Assembly: GCA_910890315.1 (NCBI GenBank)
Contig: CAJVGD010000006.1
Location: forward strand, 1,054,001 to 1,118,000
DNA: 64,000 nt
Direction: 5' to 3'
Source of the DNA: Serendipita indica DSM 11827
Taxonomy: Eukaryota; Basidiomycota; Agaricomycetes; Sebacinales; Serendipitaceae
Shown here: positions 12,350 to 24,100 of the stretch, piece after piece
Layout of the letters: each line of letters opens with the position of its first letter
Numbering within the stretch: position 1 is the first letter of the stretch
Notes under the pieces: model-generated
Database searches by the model: none
What the model was told of the DNA's origin: nothing
What the model saw: the letters and a program-made list of their open reading frames with translations, nothing else
Program-made: the position numbers and the translations under genes

Positions 12350-15286
12350 CTAGAATGGCCACTGATACACGAAATTGATAATCGTCGCACCAGCGAGGAT
12401 TATGCAGAGCGCCGTCGGTCCGTATGGGTCATAGTACCGCGCGTCGCTAGAACGTGCCCTCAAGCTCTGTGTCCGATGATAAAACATACCAGCCGCATAT
12501 GCAATCGAAGCCAAGGCTGAGAAAGTAAACGCCCCAGCGCAGATCAATCCAACGCGATCCCCAGGCTTGGAGAAATTGAGGAGAGCGGTGGCGACAGTCC
12601 CAATGAGAACAGCGAAATGTAGCCATTTCTGTAGAATTATAAGTGCTTCAAAACATCTCAATGATGGTATACTCACCAAGAATGTCCTTTCCTGCGCAAA
12701 GAACACCTTGGGTTCGACACGGACGGGGACAGCGATACGTTTGCCCGGCTGTGCTACAAACTCGCGAATATAGGCCACTGTATCTCCTTCTTCATCCACG
12801 GTAGCTCCATTCGTCTCTGCTTCTTCTTCTTCTTGTTGCCTACGTTTTGCAGTACCCTTGAGTTTCTTCTGTAGCGACTTGTCGAATTCACTTGCAGGCG
12901 CAAGAGGGTTAATGGACAGTGTTTGAATCGGTTGTTGCGCATTTGAATTGCGTCTTTTCTTGAGGAATGGTTGGCGCTCATCAGCATCCTCTTCCTCTGC
13001 TTGTTGTCTCTGCTTGACTCGAGCTTCTAATTCAGCTTCTTGTCGCCTAAGCTCCTTTTCACGATAGGCAATCGCCTCCAATGCCTCGCTCAAAGGTACC
13101 CTAGCGGAGCCGACCTCGTTCATCGCGACACCAACCGCCATGTCTTCGTCCTCTTCTCCTTCTGACACAGGCTCGGTGTAGATATCCATATGGTGGGGAC
13201 TGGGTAAACGATTGGGCGTAGATGTCGAATCGGTATTCTGATTCGAGAGGTTCGGTGTTGGGCGGTCAATAGTGACGTTGCCAGTGTCGGGTTTACGAAT
13301 GTCAATATCCACTACGGCGCGTCAGCGATGTAAAAACACACAGACAGTGAACAGACTCTGTGGCAGCCAAAATGGAACCAAGTCAACGCGATGAGGGAGC
13401 AAGGTCGCACAACCATGAATGAATTTACTGCACAAGTAGTTAGATACTCAACCCAGAACTCCTTGAATTTATGACGCACCTAAACTTGGGGATACTCTCC
13501 ACGAGATGACTCGAAACCAGCTCGCGAACCCATAGCGGCGGCTCCTGACCAAACTGAGTCTGAAGTTTGACTTCAAGCACGCCGTAACTGTGGGTATGTT
13601 AGATGATATGAGACATCAAGATATACCTTACGGGAAGAGCTCTCTATCTTCAGCGCGTAGTTGGTTAAACGGATGATCAATGCCGATATCCATGCGACGC
13701 CAGTTCGAGCCGGATCGAATATCTCCGTCCCAATTATCTTCACGAACCATAGTCAACTCGGTGTCCAGAGAGATACGAACACGAGCATCCCCTGGAAGTT
13801 GGAACGCGGTTCTATTGTAAAACGTTCTCATAACTGGTGAAGATATCAGAGGTGTACAATCACGGCCTAGTACTGACCTGGTTGCAACTTTCTTGTAATG
13901 ATTGCGTATTGTACCTCTTGAGCAAGTTGGATCATCGAGTCGACTTCTGCACGAGTCTTCTTTCCCTTCTCGAACAACGCCTCAAACTCGGCATCCATGG
14001 TGTACTCTCCTCGAATGAACGCATTGACTTTGTCCTCCTTGATAGGGAACCGTGCCTTGACGGATTTCTCTCCGGTCCAGTCTTCTCTGTGAGTCTTGCG
14101 CTCGACGAAAATAGTCTTCACGTTCATATCCCCGTACCATCGTAAACGGATGGCTTCAGCACCTTCGGTCTTCTCCACCCGTCCCAAATACAGCTCCAGG
14201 TCCTCGTTGTCAAAGTAAATGGATGTAATCGCCGAGTCTGCCGGTTCAAATTCTTTGTTGGGGTTGAAAACTACGGGACAATTAGCAAGTATTTAGCTTG
14301 ATCAAGGAAGTCTAAACCTAATACCGGAAGATGACGCAGGATCTGGAGCTTGAGATGGACCAAGTTGTCTGGATGGACCCAGTACTTGGTCGTCTGGCGA
14401 ACGAAAGCACTCTGTGCTCCTCCTGCAGACGAGTCTCCTTGCACAGGATGACCACGTGTCCTGACAAGGTCATACAAGCGAGAAAGTTTGACGATGAGGG
14501 CATCCCAATTGTACTTGTAAAACGGACGCTTCTCCAGGTAATCGCGAACAAAGGTTGCTTTCAGGGAGAGACCAGTACGTTTCTAGTGAATGTTAGGAAG
14601 CGTCCACCAGTAGGCCGGCCACGAACATCATGTTTCTGGGCAGGATTCAGTAAATGCGCTGTGCGAATACAAACTCGCGTACCTTGACAATTTTCACAAA
14701 CCCGGTAAAGTTGAGTTTGGTGTACAGTGCCAAGTCGTGTACGTCTGCGACCAGAATCGCAACCGTTTCCTATCGAAAGCTTCAGCCATCGGACTCGGAT
14801 CATCGGAGTTAGACAAGGCACCTCTAGCTCGCTCCATTTCTCTTCCAGTGCATCAGCACTATGTAAATCACTGTCTCCATCGTCGTCCGAGCCTTCGTCC
14901 ATGGCGCGGGCATCCCGTTCGATGTCACGGTTGTTGGGATCAGAGGGATGATCTTCTTCGTTCTCATCCTCGGGATATCCCTCTACAAGCTGCTTGACCT
15001 CGTTTTCTGCCTGACGGATGCGTGCTGCAAGCTCGGCCACCTCGTAATCAATGTTAGCAGCGCAGGAAAGCAAGTACAGGGATGTAGAGGCTACCTTTGA
15101 AGCCTGGAAGCTCTGAATCTTTTCAAGTTCCCCCTCGAGGAGTTGGATAAAGCCCTGTTCGCGGTCTTGGGTCCATGTCCCACGGCTGTTTCCCTCTTTG
15201 AGATATTTCTTGAGCTTTGCGTAGTCGATGTAGTGTTCTCTCCACTCGTTGTAGACGTCGGTCTTGATTTTGCGACCGAATTTCAT
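12350..15286 (-). CDS. VTC4: Vacuolar transporter chaperone catalytic subunit VTC4 (polyphosphate polymerase)
   Basis: Makes inorganic polyphosphate from ATP at the vacuolar membrane and passes it into the vacuole. Domain order is complete. An N-terminal SPX domain starts [20 protein letters not shown]; its Lys-rich helix (YAKLKKYLK) senses inositol pyrophosphates. The central VTC catalytic tunnel includes the Arg/Lys strands [10 protein letters not shown] and [12 protein letters not shown], then [20 protein letters not shown] and the acidic metal-site strand [14 protein letters not shown] charged disordered linker follows. The C-terminal three-helix membrane domain (DUF202) begins [20 protein letters not shown] and ends NFVYQWPF. 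The conserved catalytic tunnel argues for VTC4 rather than a non-catalytic VTC2/3 paralogue. About eight introns are needed. The stop lies 87 nt before the KTI13 start. Confidence 0.93.
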
Positions 15287-15567
15287 GACGGGGTCAAGGC
15301 AGAGTTCAAAAACCGACGCACGTTCCTCCGACGTAACTGACCCTTTGGCTTATCGTTCGCTGTCTGATCAGAATTCTCGTTACGACATGGCGACGTAAAC
15401 ACATACGTTTGACGAGACTTTCAACAATCAACTCGTCTTTGATGGTTTAGACAACAGAAACAAGAAATACTCTTAGAGTCAGGCGGCGCTCGCTTCATCG
15501 GCTCTAAAGGTGGCGCATCACGAGCACCAATCAATTCGCAAACAAAAGCTAATCGTCGACACTGGAA

Positions 15568-18500
15568 TCAGAGCCAGAATGCCTTCGGTATAACCCACGC
15601 GCGTGATCCAAAGACTGGCTTCGGTGGCTTGTTCGTATTTGAAGTGGGCAACGGCGCATCCTCCGCTGTTGGTGTCTCTTGCGCCCAAATCTCCTCCACG
15701 ATAGATGTAAACCTCGTCTCAAACTCGAGAATCGCATCCTGCAGTCTCTTTCCTTCCTCTGAGTGCTCGGTCGAGAACAAACGCAAGTGCGGTAACAACT
15801 TGCCAGCTTCGGCTGCACTCTGTGAGATAAGGGCGTATGGCACTCCTCGAAATCACTCACTTTGCAGGTTCGTCAGACGAGTCGACAGCTTTCCCCAGGA
15901 GGTCAGAATATAACTCTCTTCCTCTACCGTCCCTCTCCTTCCAGCCGCGTTCTTCATATCCAGCTTACGCTTCGAACGGGATGTTCTCCTATCAAGAATG
16001 AACTTGAGCCTGACATAATCTGACCATGACCCACTTTGTAGCCCGCGAGGTGTTGGTTTGGGCGACTGTATAGCGAGTAAAGGTTGTAAACGGTGTAGAG
16101 ACATCCGTCGTCACATCGACATTGTGTAAAGTCGTATCTTCCACTCCAAAGAAAGTATCTATCTCTAGTCAGTCCCTCGTCGCATAAATACTTTTGGCAG
16201 TGCTTGCCTGGATTCTGCTGCTTCGCCTCTCGAAGTTCCTTGATACGATTATATTGCTTCTGAAGCTGAGCATCCATCTCTTCCAGCTCGTCCGAAAACT
16301 GAGAACATAGATCCAATGCCCCTGGATGGACAATGTTTACGTCAAGCTCAGGCTTGGACGATTTTGCCACCTAGAGTCTCGTTGAACAACTCGCATCCGG
16401 TTAGAAATCATACCCACCAATCTGAGTGCATCTCCAAGTTCGTTTCCATATGTATACGCGCGGACAGCTTCCTCCACATCTTCTGCGTACTCTGCGTAGA
16501 CAATGGCGGCGTCTGCCCACCGTTTTCGACTACATAGATCCTCTGGAGATGCATAAGTACGGGAGATATTGCAAGGAATGAGCAAGCTGACCAGCCACCC
16601 GGTAAGCTATTTCCTGAAGCTTCGAAGCATCCTTGTGGTGCTGTAGCGCCAAGTTGAAGAGTCGCCGCCAATCATGGGCCTTTTCGTACGCAAGCATGGC
16701 CTTGGAAGGCTTCTTTGCAATCTCAAATGCTAGCTCCCCGTCAGTCTCGTGAGGAAGCAATGAGCCGACGAAAACAACGTACCTAGCGCTGCATTCTCAA
16801 ACTCTCGCCGGTCAAAGAGCCAATCCCCGTATAGGGCCATTACCACCTGAACGCTTAGCACCCGTTTATCAGGTTATCCAGAAGCACTAACCTGATACTC
16901 TTCTGGATGTCGTTGCCAAATCTCCAGACCTTCGGCATACAGCTGATGTTTCTCCATATAGTTTGTCGACTGCTCAAAGTACCGTAGGCCTAGAAATTCA
17001 GAGTCACAAGTGTGCAAATCAAATGTTTAAAGATATTTACCTCCCTCGGAAAGGCTCCGTAAAGCCTTTGCGTACCGACGAAGATGATCATCAATCCGGA
17101 ATCGTTGAAGGGGCTTATCTAGTGATTTGAGCTCCCGCAGGAACGGAAGATACTCTCGGGGATCCTCGAAGCAACATAAGCAACTGGGTAAATAATCAAC
17201 TACCGACCTACTCTTTGAGAGTGCTGTGCAATAAGCAGTACCAGTGCGAAGTCGTACATGCCTAGGGCGATATCGAACAACTTGTCCGCATCCACCAGAA
17301 TATTATATAGCGGACAGCATCCTCTACAATCTGCGAATGCTCTTCTACAAAGCCGTCAGTCAAGATGCGATTCGCTGATATCACTGACCTCGCAGTTGAT
17401 GCAGATGGGCCAACGCGTCTTCGTATCGCGGAGGTGCCTCAACAACATAAGATGTAAGTATGCATTGTATATATTTGACGGTGTCGATTTGCTGCAGTTT
17501 CTGTCGGATCTGGTCGCAAATGGAGGAGACCAACTCGGGAGGTTTGCCACGCCTACCAAATATGAGCATAAGCGTCGACAAGGACACAAGCTCTCTCACC
17601 CAAATGTACTAAGGAACAGATTGAGATCATCGATTTCTGGGACTTGTTCCACAAAGAGTGGGATGTCTTTGATAAATCGCTCGGAATCTTGCTCAACCAA
17701 AATACCCAGGTCGATACGGTGTTTGCGGCAAGCAGCAAAGGCCTTGCCATATTCACATCTGCGAAGACTTAGCTACGCCTGCAGGAGGAGAAGGTAAAGA
17801 GCGCACCGCTGGATATCGGACCGGATTACTTCAAGCGCAAGTGGCCGAGGGCTAATAGTCTCTAGATTGCCGCGAGGCATTTGAAGTACGACGCTCATGG
17901 CGTTCGGGACAGTCGTAACAATGCGCGAGCCACGTTCTACCCGTCGTTTCTCCCATTTGCTGCTGATCGTCGTCACTTTAGTCGCGTCTATAGCCTCTCC
18001 TTGTTCATCCGACTTGAACAGAGCGTGTAAATCCGCAAGGGGCGCGTAGACTGATTCGTGGGCTGTTGTGATATAGATCAAGAAGGATCCAGACACGGTG
18101 AGCGAGGCCACATTAGAGCCCAGAAGTGCAGCTTCTGAATGCTCGGTAGACGCAATGTATAGTTTCCCAGAGGCGAGTCCTGCCGCATGCTGGGTGTGAT
18201 TGACCACAAAGGATTGAACATCGCAGCAGAAGACGGGGAATCTGGCAAGAAGATTCATAGTAGACGCTAATCGAGTTGAGAATAGAATAAAGTATTCAAA
18301 TACCGTACGTACCATGATAAAGAACACCTTCTCTTGATTGCCACAGGACTGCTTCAGAACCAGACGGTGACACCAGGCGGCCATTTGGCTGGCACGTTAC
18401 TGTACCCAGCTCTTGTAATTCACCTGATTCGACCCCATAGCTTGATATCTTTCCAGACCCATCTAGATCTTGAGAGAGAACTAGGAGAGTTTGCCGATTG

Positions 18501-20468
18501 GGAGAGCTGTCGTCGAGAACAATCTGGAGCGGGATGGGAATATTAATTTCTCGAGTCGCTAGACATTGCGGGCTCATAATGCGCCCTCTGCCTGAAATTT
18601 TGCGGGGATTCAAGTTCCACAGTCTCGCTTCCACTGTCTCTTGCGCTGTATAGGCCAGAGATGCCAACATCTCCCCTGATGATGATAGAGATAGACAGAC
18701 TGGTGGAAACTTTGACTCGTGCAGGCCGAGAGTGTATGAAGCAGCGGGGGGTGGAACATTTTGAAGCCGGAATGGGGTCAATAAAGCGTTGCCTTGGAGG
18801 TGATCAGGTTATATATGCTGAAAACTTGAACGAATTTCTCACCTCTGTCAATGACAGCGACCATGCCTAGACCATCCGGAGCGTGGCTGGTGCACGTCTC
18901 GTATTCAAATTCATATTGGAAGAGTCCACCTATACAAGTGTCATTAGATGCCATGGAGCGGGTGACCACCCACTTTCTGATGAAAGGAAGAGAACTCTTG
19001 GACGCTCAGGGTGCCATGACACATTGGAAAAGCGAGTCGCTCCAACAGGTCGTATCTCGAGCTTCAAGTACCAGTGCCAATTGCCCGTTGTCCATAGTTG
19101 AACTAGATGGTGGTTAGAGGTAAATAAAGAACCTATAAAACGACGCACAGACATCGAAACCCTTTCGCGAGATCCAGATTCCGAGAATGTTCGAGTCACA
19201 AGACCATGTCATCTCTCGGATTTTATAATCCCAATCTGCTGGAGATATCGGTGCGGTGGACAATGTACTCCATTTGCCTTCATATTCGAGTCTGCGAAGT
19301 CCATTTCTTTCAAAGAAGACCACATCATGACGCCCAGGTCGACCTATGCCTCCCCCTGAGAATCCAGATTCCTGCCCAAAGAAGCGCTGAGAAGTTGCGA
19401 TAAAGTTGCCCGAGGGCCTCCATGATAAGACGTGCTCAAGTCCGGCGGTTGGCTCCAAGGTTGCGCGTAGAGTGGTATCACGGTCGTACACACGCACAAC
19501 TCGTCGCGCTTCCGGAGAAACCGCGCCTTCTGCTATTCACAATCTTGAGTTTGGGGGGAAAAGGCAGGGTTGAAGGGCTTACCAGCGTCGTATGCGTCTA
19601 GGGTGCTGACGACAAAGAATGCTGCATCTCCTCGCCAGCTAATGCGTACCCGACGATCATCATCGGGGCTAGATCCTACAGGAGCTTGAGGTTGGTTTGC
19701 CGATGCTGCAGCGGCCTTTCCAAGCGAGCCATGGAACTGAGTGGCCTTGGAGCCCCAATTGACGTTCACTTGAGCATCTATAGGGAATGTATGAGCCAAG
19801 TACATCATGAGCGGCAATAAAATGCTACCTTCTCCAAATTCGAGGGGCCGCAAGGTCTTTTCGTACAATGCTTCAAAATCTGTCGTCATCTGTACTAGCT
19901 TTCCATCGCCTAATCTCCATCAGTCTCGGAGAATCAAGAGTCAAGGTTGTGCATACCGGTAGCTAGCATCAGTAGAGACCCATCGGGACTCCATTCTGCA
20001 GCTTGTAGCCCTCCTTCGAACGCACCCACGACATCCCACATTGCGTTCGGGTCGTCTACAGCATATTGGGCAATCTCGCCGTTGGCAAGAGCCAAGACGA
20101 GGTTACGTGTCTCTGGGAGAAACTGAAAGGACAAGACAAGAGGCGCCTCTTGAGGATAGCCGTCTGGGAAAGCCTCGAGTGGGAGGTAGGATTCGAGTGG
20201 CTAGCCGTTTGGTGATCAGAAGATGATCTCCATCCAAGCAAAAAGAGATTACAGTAGCTTTTCCGTCTAAGATCCGCACCAACGTAATTTCTGGCGTCCA
20301 CTTTGATGAACCCTCCGCCATTTGTGCTTGTGATTCGAGCGCGCAGTAAACCGCTTGTTCATCGACATCGAGCGTAATGGAGGTGGGTGTTGGTCGAATA
20401 AGCTGGTCGCTTGCAGTCTCTAAAGCCAGTTCCCAGCGCTGGGCTGACGAGATGTACAGATTCCGCAT
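15568..20468 (-). CDS. ELP1: Elongator complex scaffold subunit ELP1 (IKI3)
   Basis: Largest subunit of Elongator, which adds carboxymethyl groups to wobble uridines of tRNAs in the cytosol. The ATG at 20468 (MRNLYISSAQ) begins two tandem WD40 propellers: ALANGEIAQYAVDDPNAMWD, LQAAEWSPDGSLLMLATG, VRISWRGDAAFFVVSTLD, HVLSWRPSGNFIATSQR, VVFFERNGLRRLEY, EMTWSCDSNILGIW. A long helical TPR-like C-terminal half follows, including FNLALQHHKDASKLQEIAYR. Near the end is the Lys/Arg-rich tRNA-binding segment of the family (RTSRSKRKLDMKNAAGRRG), then helices for dimerisation. Length is about 1,300 residues, near the usual size. At least fifteen short introns interrupt it. VTC4 starts 282 nt downstream on the same strand. 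The identity is firm; individual exon joins in the C-terminal half were only partly verified. Confidence 0.92.
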
Positions 20469-20641
20469 CACGACCTGAGAGGCGGGGGTTCAAGATGGCT
20501 GCGACCCAAAGGCTGGGGCTTGTTCCGAATGTAAGCTCCGGGCAAATACAGGGCTCAATCGCAGTCTAAAATCACATTCATGACGTGTTTAGGCCCGCCT
20601 CCCCGCCCAACCCTCCCACGTAATGGGCGTATACTACAGTC

Positions 20642-20648
20642 TATAAAT
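20642..20648 (+). promoter_or_regulatory. TATA-like box before small Tyr/His-rich ORF
   Basis: The sequence TATAAATC lies about 50 nt upstream of the ATG at 20696. The distance suits a fungal TATA element with a short leader. This is the main hint that the small ORF behind it is expressed. Confidence 0.35.
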
Positions 20649-20695
20649 CCGACCTACTTGTGCCTCTGGAATTGTCCAACAATCTCACAAACACC

Positions 20696-20989
20696 ATGCC
20701 TCGTCTCGTCTACCCTCAACCAACTGGTTACTACCACCAACGTGGTTATAGTGACTACCATCGAGGCTCAGACTATTACCATTCCAGACACTCTCCAACA
20801 TTTGTGGCAGCCCGTCCTCCCCCAGTGTATCATACACGACCACAGCATGTTCTCCCAGTCCATAGATATGGGCGACCTCTTGAATACTACCCACCAACCG
20901 CACTCAGGAGGGTGCGTCGCGGTCACCCCGAAAGGCGTGTACAGTTCAAGAAACAAGTCCACTGGGACTTGGGCCATCACCGAAACTAA
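20696..20989 (+). CDS. Small Tyr/His/Arg-rich hypothetical protein
   Basis: A 97-residue open frame without introns, starting MPRLVYPQPTGYYHQRGYSD. It is extreme in composition: many Tyr, His, Arg and Pro, with repeated Y-x-H/R patterns (YHRGSDYYHSRHS; PVYHTRPQHVLPVHRYGRP). There is no signal peptide, membrane segment or known domain. A TATA-like box stands about 50 nt upstream, and the ATG context (ACCATGC) is acceptable. It lies between the divergent ELP1 promoter and the 3' end of MRC1. The biased composition resembles small basidiomycete proteins with RNA-binding or condensate-like low complexity, but I do not recognise it and give no function. It could also be non-coding. Confidence 0.45.
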   Translation: MPRLVYPQPTGYYHQRGYSDYHRGSDYYHSRHSPTFVAARPPPVYHTRPQHVLPVHRYGRPLEYYPPTALRRVRRGHPERRVQFKKQVHWDLGHHRN

Positions 20990-21175
20990 GGATACTATGC
21001 ATTTTCCATCGAGTCGAGTTGATTATTTCGCATGTAACATGTATACATTAATAGCTGTACTCATATATGATATTCAGAGACAACCATCGCTAACGCTGAA
21101 GCTCGATTGCAACCTAAGACTACATATCCTGATGGTACAGATGTGTTCGCGACATGATTAGAAATGGCATAGCAC

Positions 21176-24100
21176 TCACTCCTCCCAGCCCTTTTTCTTT
21201 TGCATCCTCGACAGGCTCGACACGGTCGCCGCCCGACCAGCGCGCTGGAGCGATCCAGACAACGTGGATGTACCAACACTCTTTGTTCGCGCAATATTCT
21301 TGCCATGACCTGTCACAGCTGCCGTGCCAGTTCCGCGCACATTGCCGTCACGGGATTTCTCATTTTGCTTTGCCCACTCTGCCAATCTTGCAGCGTCGTG
21401 GACCGTCTTTACACCAGCACGAGGAACAAATACCTTGTCACAAGTGAGCATATCTAAAGAGAGGTCTATGAAACATACCGCATTCTGCGATTTTGGTGGC
21501 CCCTTGGCGAGCACTCGCGGGTGAGGCAAGTGATTGATACGTTCGTACTCATCCTCTGCTGGACCATCCGTCGAAGGCAAATGAGCTCGTAAAAATGCAT
21601 CTGGATCAACCAAGCCTTGCTGTTCATCTTCTTCCCATTCAGAGTCTCTCCTGACAGCACCAAAGGGTTGTGGCTGATCCTCTTGCGACGCAATCGACAT
21701 TTCTTCGTCTGACACGGCATCAGTGTCGTCTCCACCCGTAGTCACGGTATCCTGTGGCACTCTGGTCTGCGCAAACTCGTCATCTTCGTCAGGCGCAGAT
21801 CCTTCGACGCCAGGCAAATCCTTGGTGTACGCAGAAAAGAACGCCTTTGTCTCCTCATTGGCAGCTACAGAAGCGTCAGAACTGTGTATCGAATGCAGAG
21901 CTAGACTGACCAATATCGTCCAAATGATCGAAGCCCTTGACACGACGCTTCTTGAACCTCTGGGGTCTTGCGCGCTCATCGTCATCAGAAGAAGAATCAT
22001 TGATCATGTCATGATCTCTCTTCTTTCGCAGCTGGCCTTTGGTAATCTTCTCTGCTAGTCGCTGCCGCTCTGCGTCATCCGCGGCCAATTGTTCTCTGAA
22101 AAGACTATCAGACCGCATTCACATATCACAACGAAGATTCACTTGTGTTTTTCGATGACCTCTTTTTCGCGTAGTTCGGCTTCTGTCATCTTCTTGTCGT
22201 CCAACATTTTAGCCATCTCCTCTGGATCAATATTGGCTTCCTCTGCGTCTTCATCATACTGAGTACGCTTGAATCCCATGGCGAGCTCGTCATCGCTCTC
22301 TTCAGCTTCGCCCTCGATAAACTCATTAGTCGGCAAAGGCTTCTTTTTAGGCTTCATAAGCTCAGTGAATGCATTACGCTCTTGAAGTGGAGACGAATCC
22401 TCGCCCTCATCTGATGAATGGGTTTCGGGGGAAAGTACTTCGGCTTTCTTGATCAATCGCCGAGGTCGAGCAGGTGTCTTTGCGGGCGAACGCTGGCTAA
22501 GGAGTTGTTCAGCAGTCAGTTCCCCACTGCGCATAAAGAACGGTGTGCCCTGAGACATGAGGTTTTGCGTCAACGACCACGGGAGCTCAGTTGGTTTTGT
22601 CTGCGTAAAGAGCCTGCAAGCATATCAGCTTTCACCCTCCATCACACGAGCCATCTTACCCCTTTTCGTTGATCCAGCGGGGTTCATTGTCCGCCTGTGC
22701 CTCTTGCAGTCGGCGACGGCGTTCTTCTTCCCCATCTTGCAACACTGCATCAGCGTCGGCCTGTTCAAGTTCTCGAATCTCCCTTTGTTCCTGAGTTGAG
22801 AGCACAATTTGACCCAGTCCACCAGGCTGACTGAACAAAAAGTCGTCATCCATTGGCTTGCGCAGTGCTCCCAGAGGGTCTTTTTTGTCGAGGCTCGCCC
22901 TATTACGCTTGGATGGTGAAGCGCGTTGCGAAGGTGATGCTTGCTATGGAAATTATTTAGTCATGCCTTTAACAGCAGGATATTGCGTACTGTGAAAAAG
23001 AGTTGACTGTTGAGCTCGCCATAATTGGGCACTCTGAAGCCGATGGAAGAGCGTGTACTCCTGGTACTCTTGGTACTCTTGGTACTTTTGGTAGGAGACC
23101 GGTCATGATCCTCCTCTTCGCCACCCGGAAACAGGGTTGAGAATACAAAAGGACTGGTCGACTTTTGAGATGGTGCCTTTGTAGTAGGGCTATCAACAAA
23201 GGCAGGAAGTAGTCCTCCACCTCCGCGAATGGGACTGCTGTCGACAGATCGACTGCTCAAGCGAAGATTCCGTTGACCAGGGGCGAACGCCGGGCTAGGA
23301 GAGACATCAAGTCGGTCAAACAACGAAGAACCCTTGTCATCCGACCCCAAGTCCCCTAATGGAGTACGCGTAAATTCAGAGAGTGAACGAGAGAGGTCGA
23401 ATCTTGGTACCGCCGAAGACCGTGACATTGCGGAATTTGTGAGAGGAGGAAATTCTCCGCATCCGATTCATTCGAAGCCTCTGCTTCTTCGTCGGAAAGA
23501 ATGACATGAACATGTTTTGTCGCTTTCCCTACTGCTCTTGGCAGGTCGTTATCATCGCTGTCTGGTTCCGATCCCATTGGTTCAGTCCTCGCATCCGTAT
23601 GTTCCATTGCTTCATCATCCTCATCGAGCTCAGACGTGAACGTGTTCGATCCCTCGATTGGGACGCTCGCTTCTGGATCTACCAGAGGGGATGTGGGTGC
23701 AGCGTTTTCATCCTGGGGTCGATAATCGGGGTCGTCTTCGTCTTCGTCTTCCTCTCCTGGCTGCTTCCCTTCGGGTTCAAGGGTTCTGGAGGCTCCTTGG
23801 TGCAGTAGTTGGACGAGGGTATTCTCTGGTTGGGCAGATTTCAGTGCCTTCGTCCGAATCCCTCCCCTCTTCTCAAAGTCTTCTACTTTAAACGCCGTCA
23901 ACTTTTGGTTCTGGGCGGAGACTTGGTGAAGAATCTCCTTGTTATGATCTTGTCTCCGCTTTTCCTGATGCACTGAGCCGGCCCCAATGCCAGTCCGGAG
24001 AGTGGGTTTAGGCCTTGTAGCCGAGGGCCCTTTCTTTGCTTTTCGCATCACATTCTCGAGCTTTTGGATCGGATTCGTTGGCGCGGCTGCTTCGTCTGGG

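Noticed and set aside
23054-23094. Short regular repeats as a possible CRISPR-like array
   Set aside because: The 9-bp units are contiguous without spacers, lie inside an MRC1 exon and keep its reading frame; the genome is eukaryotic.
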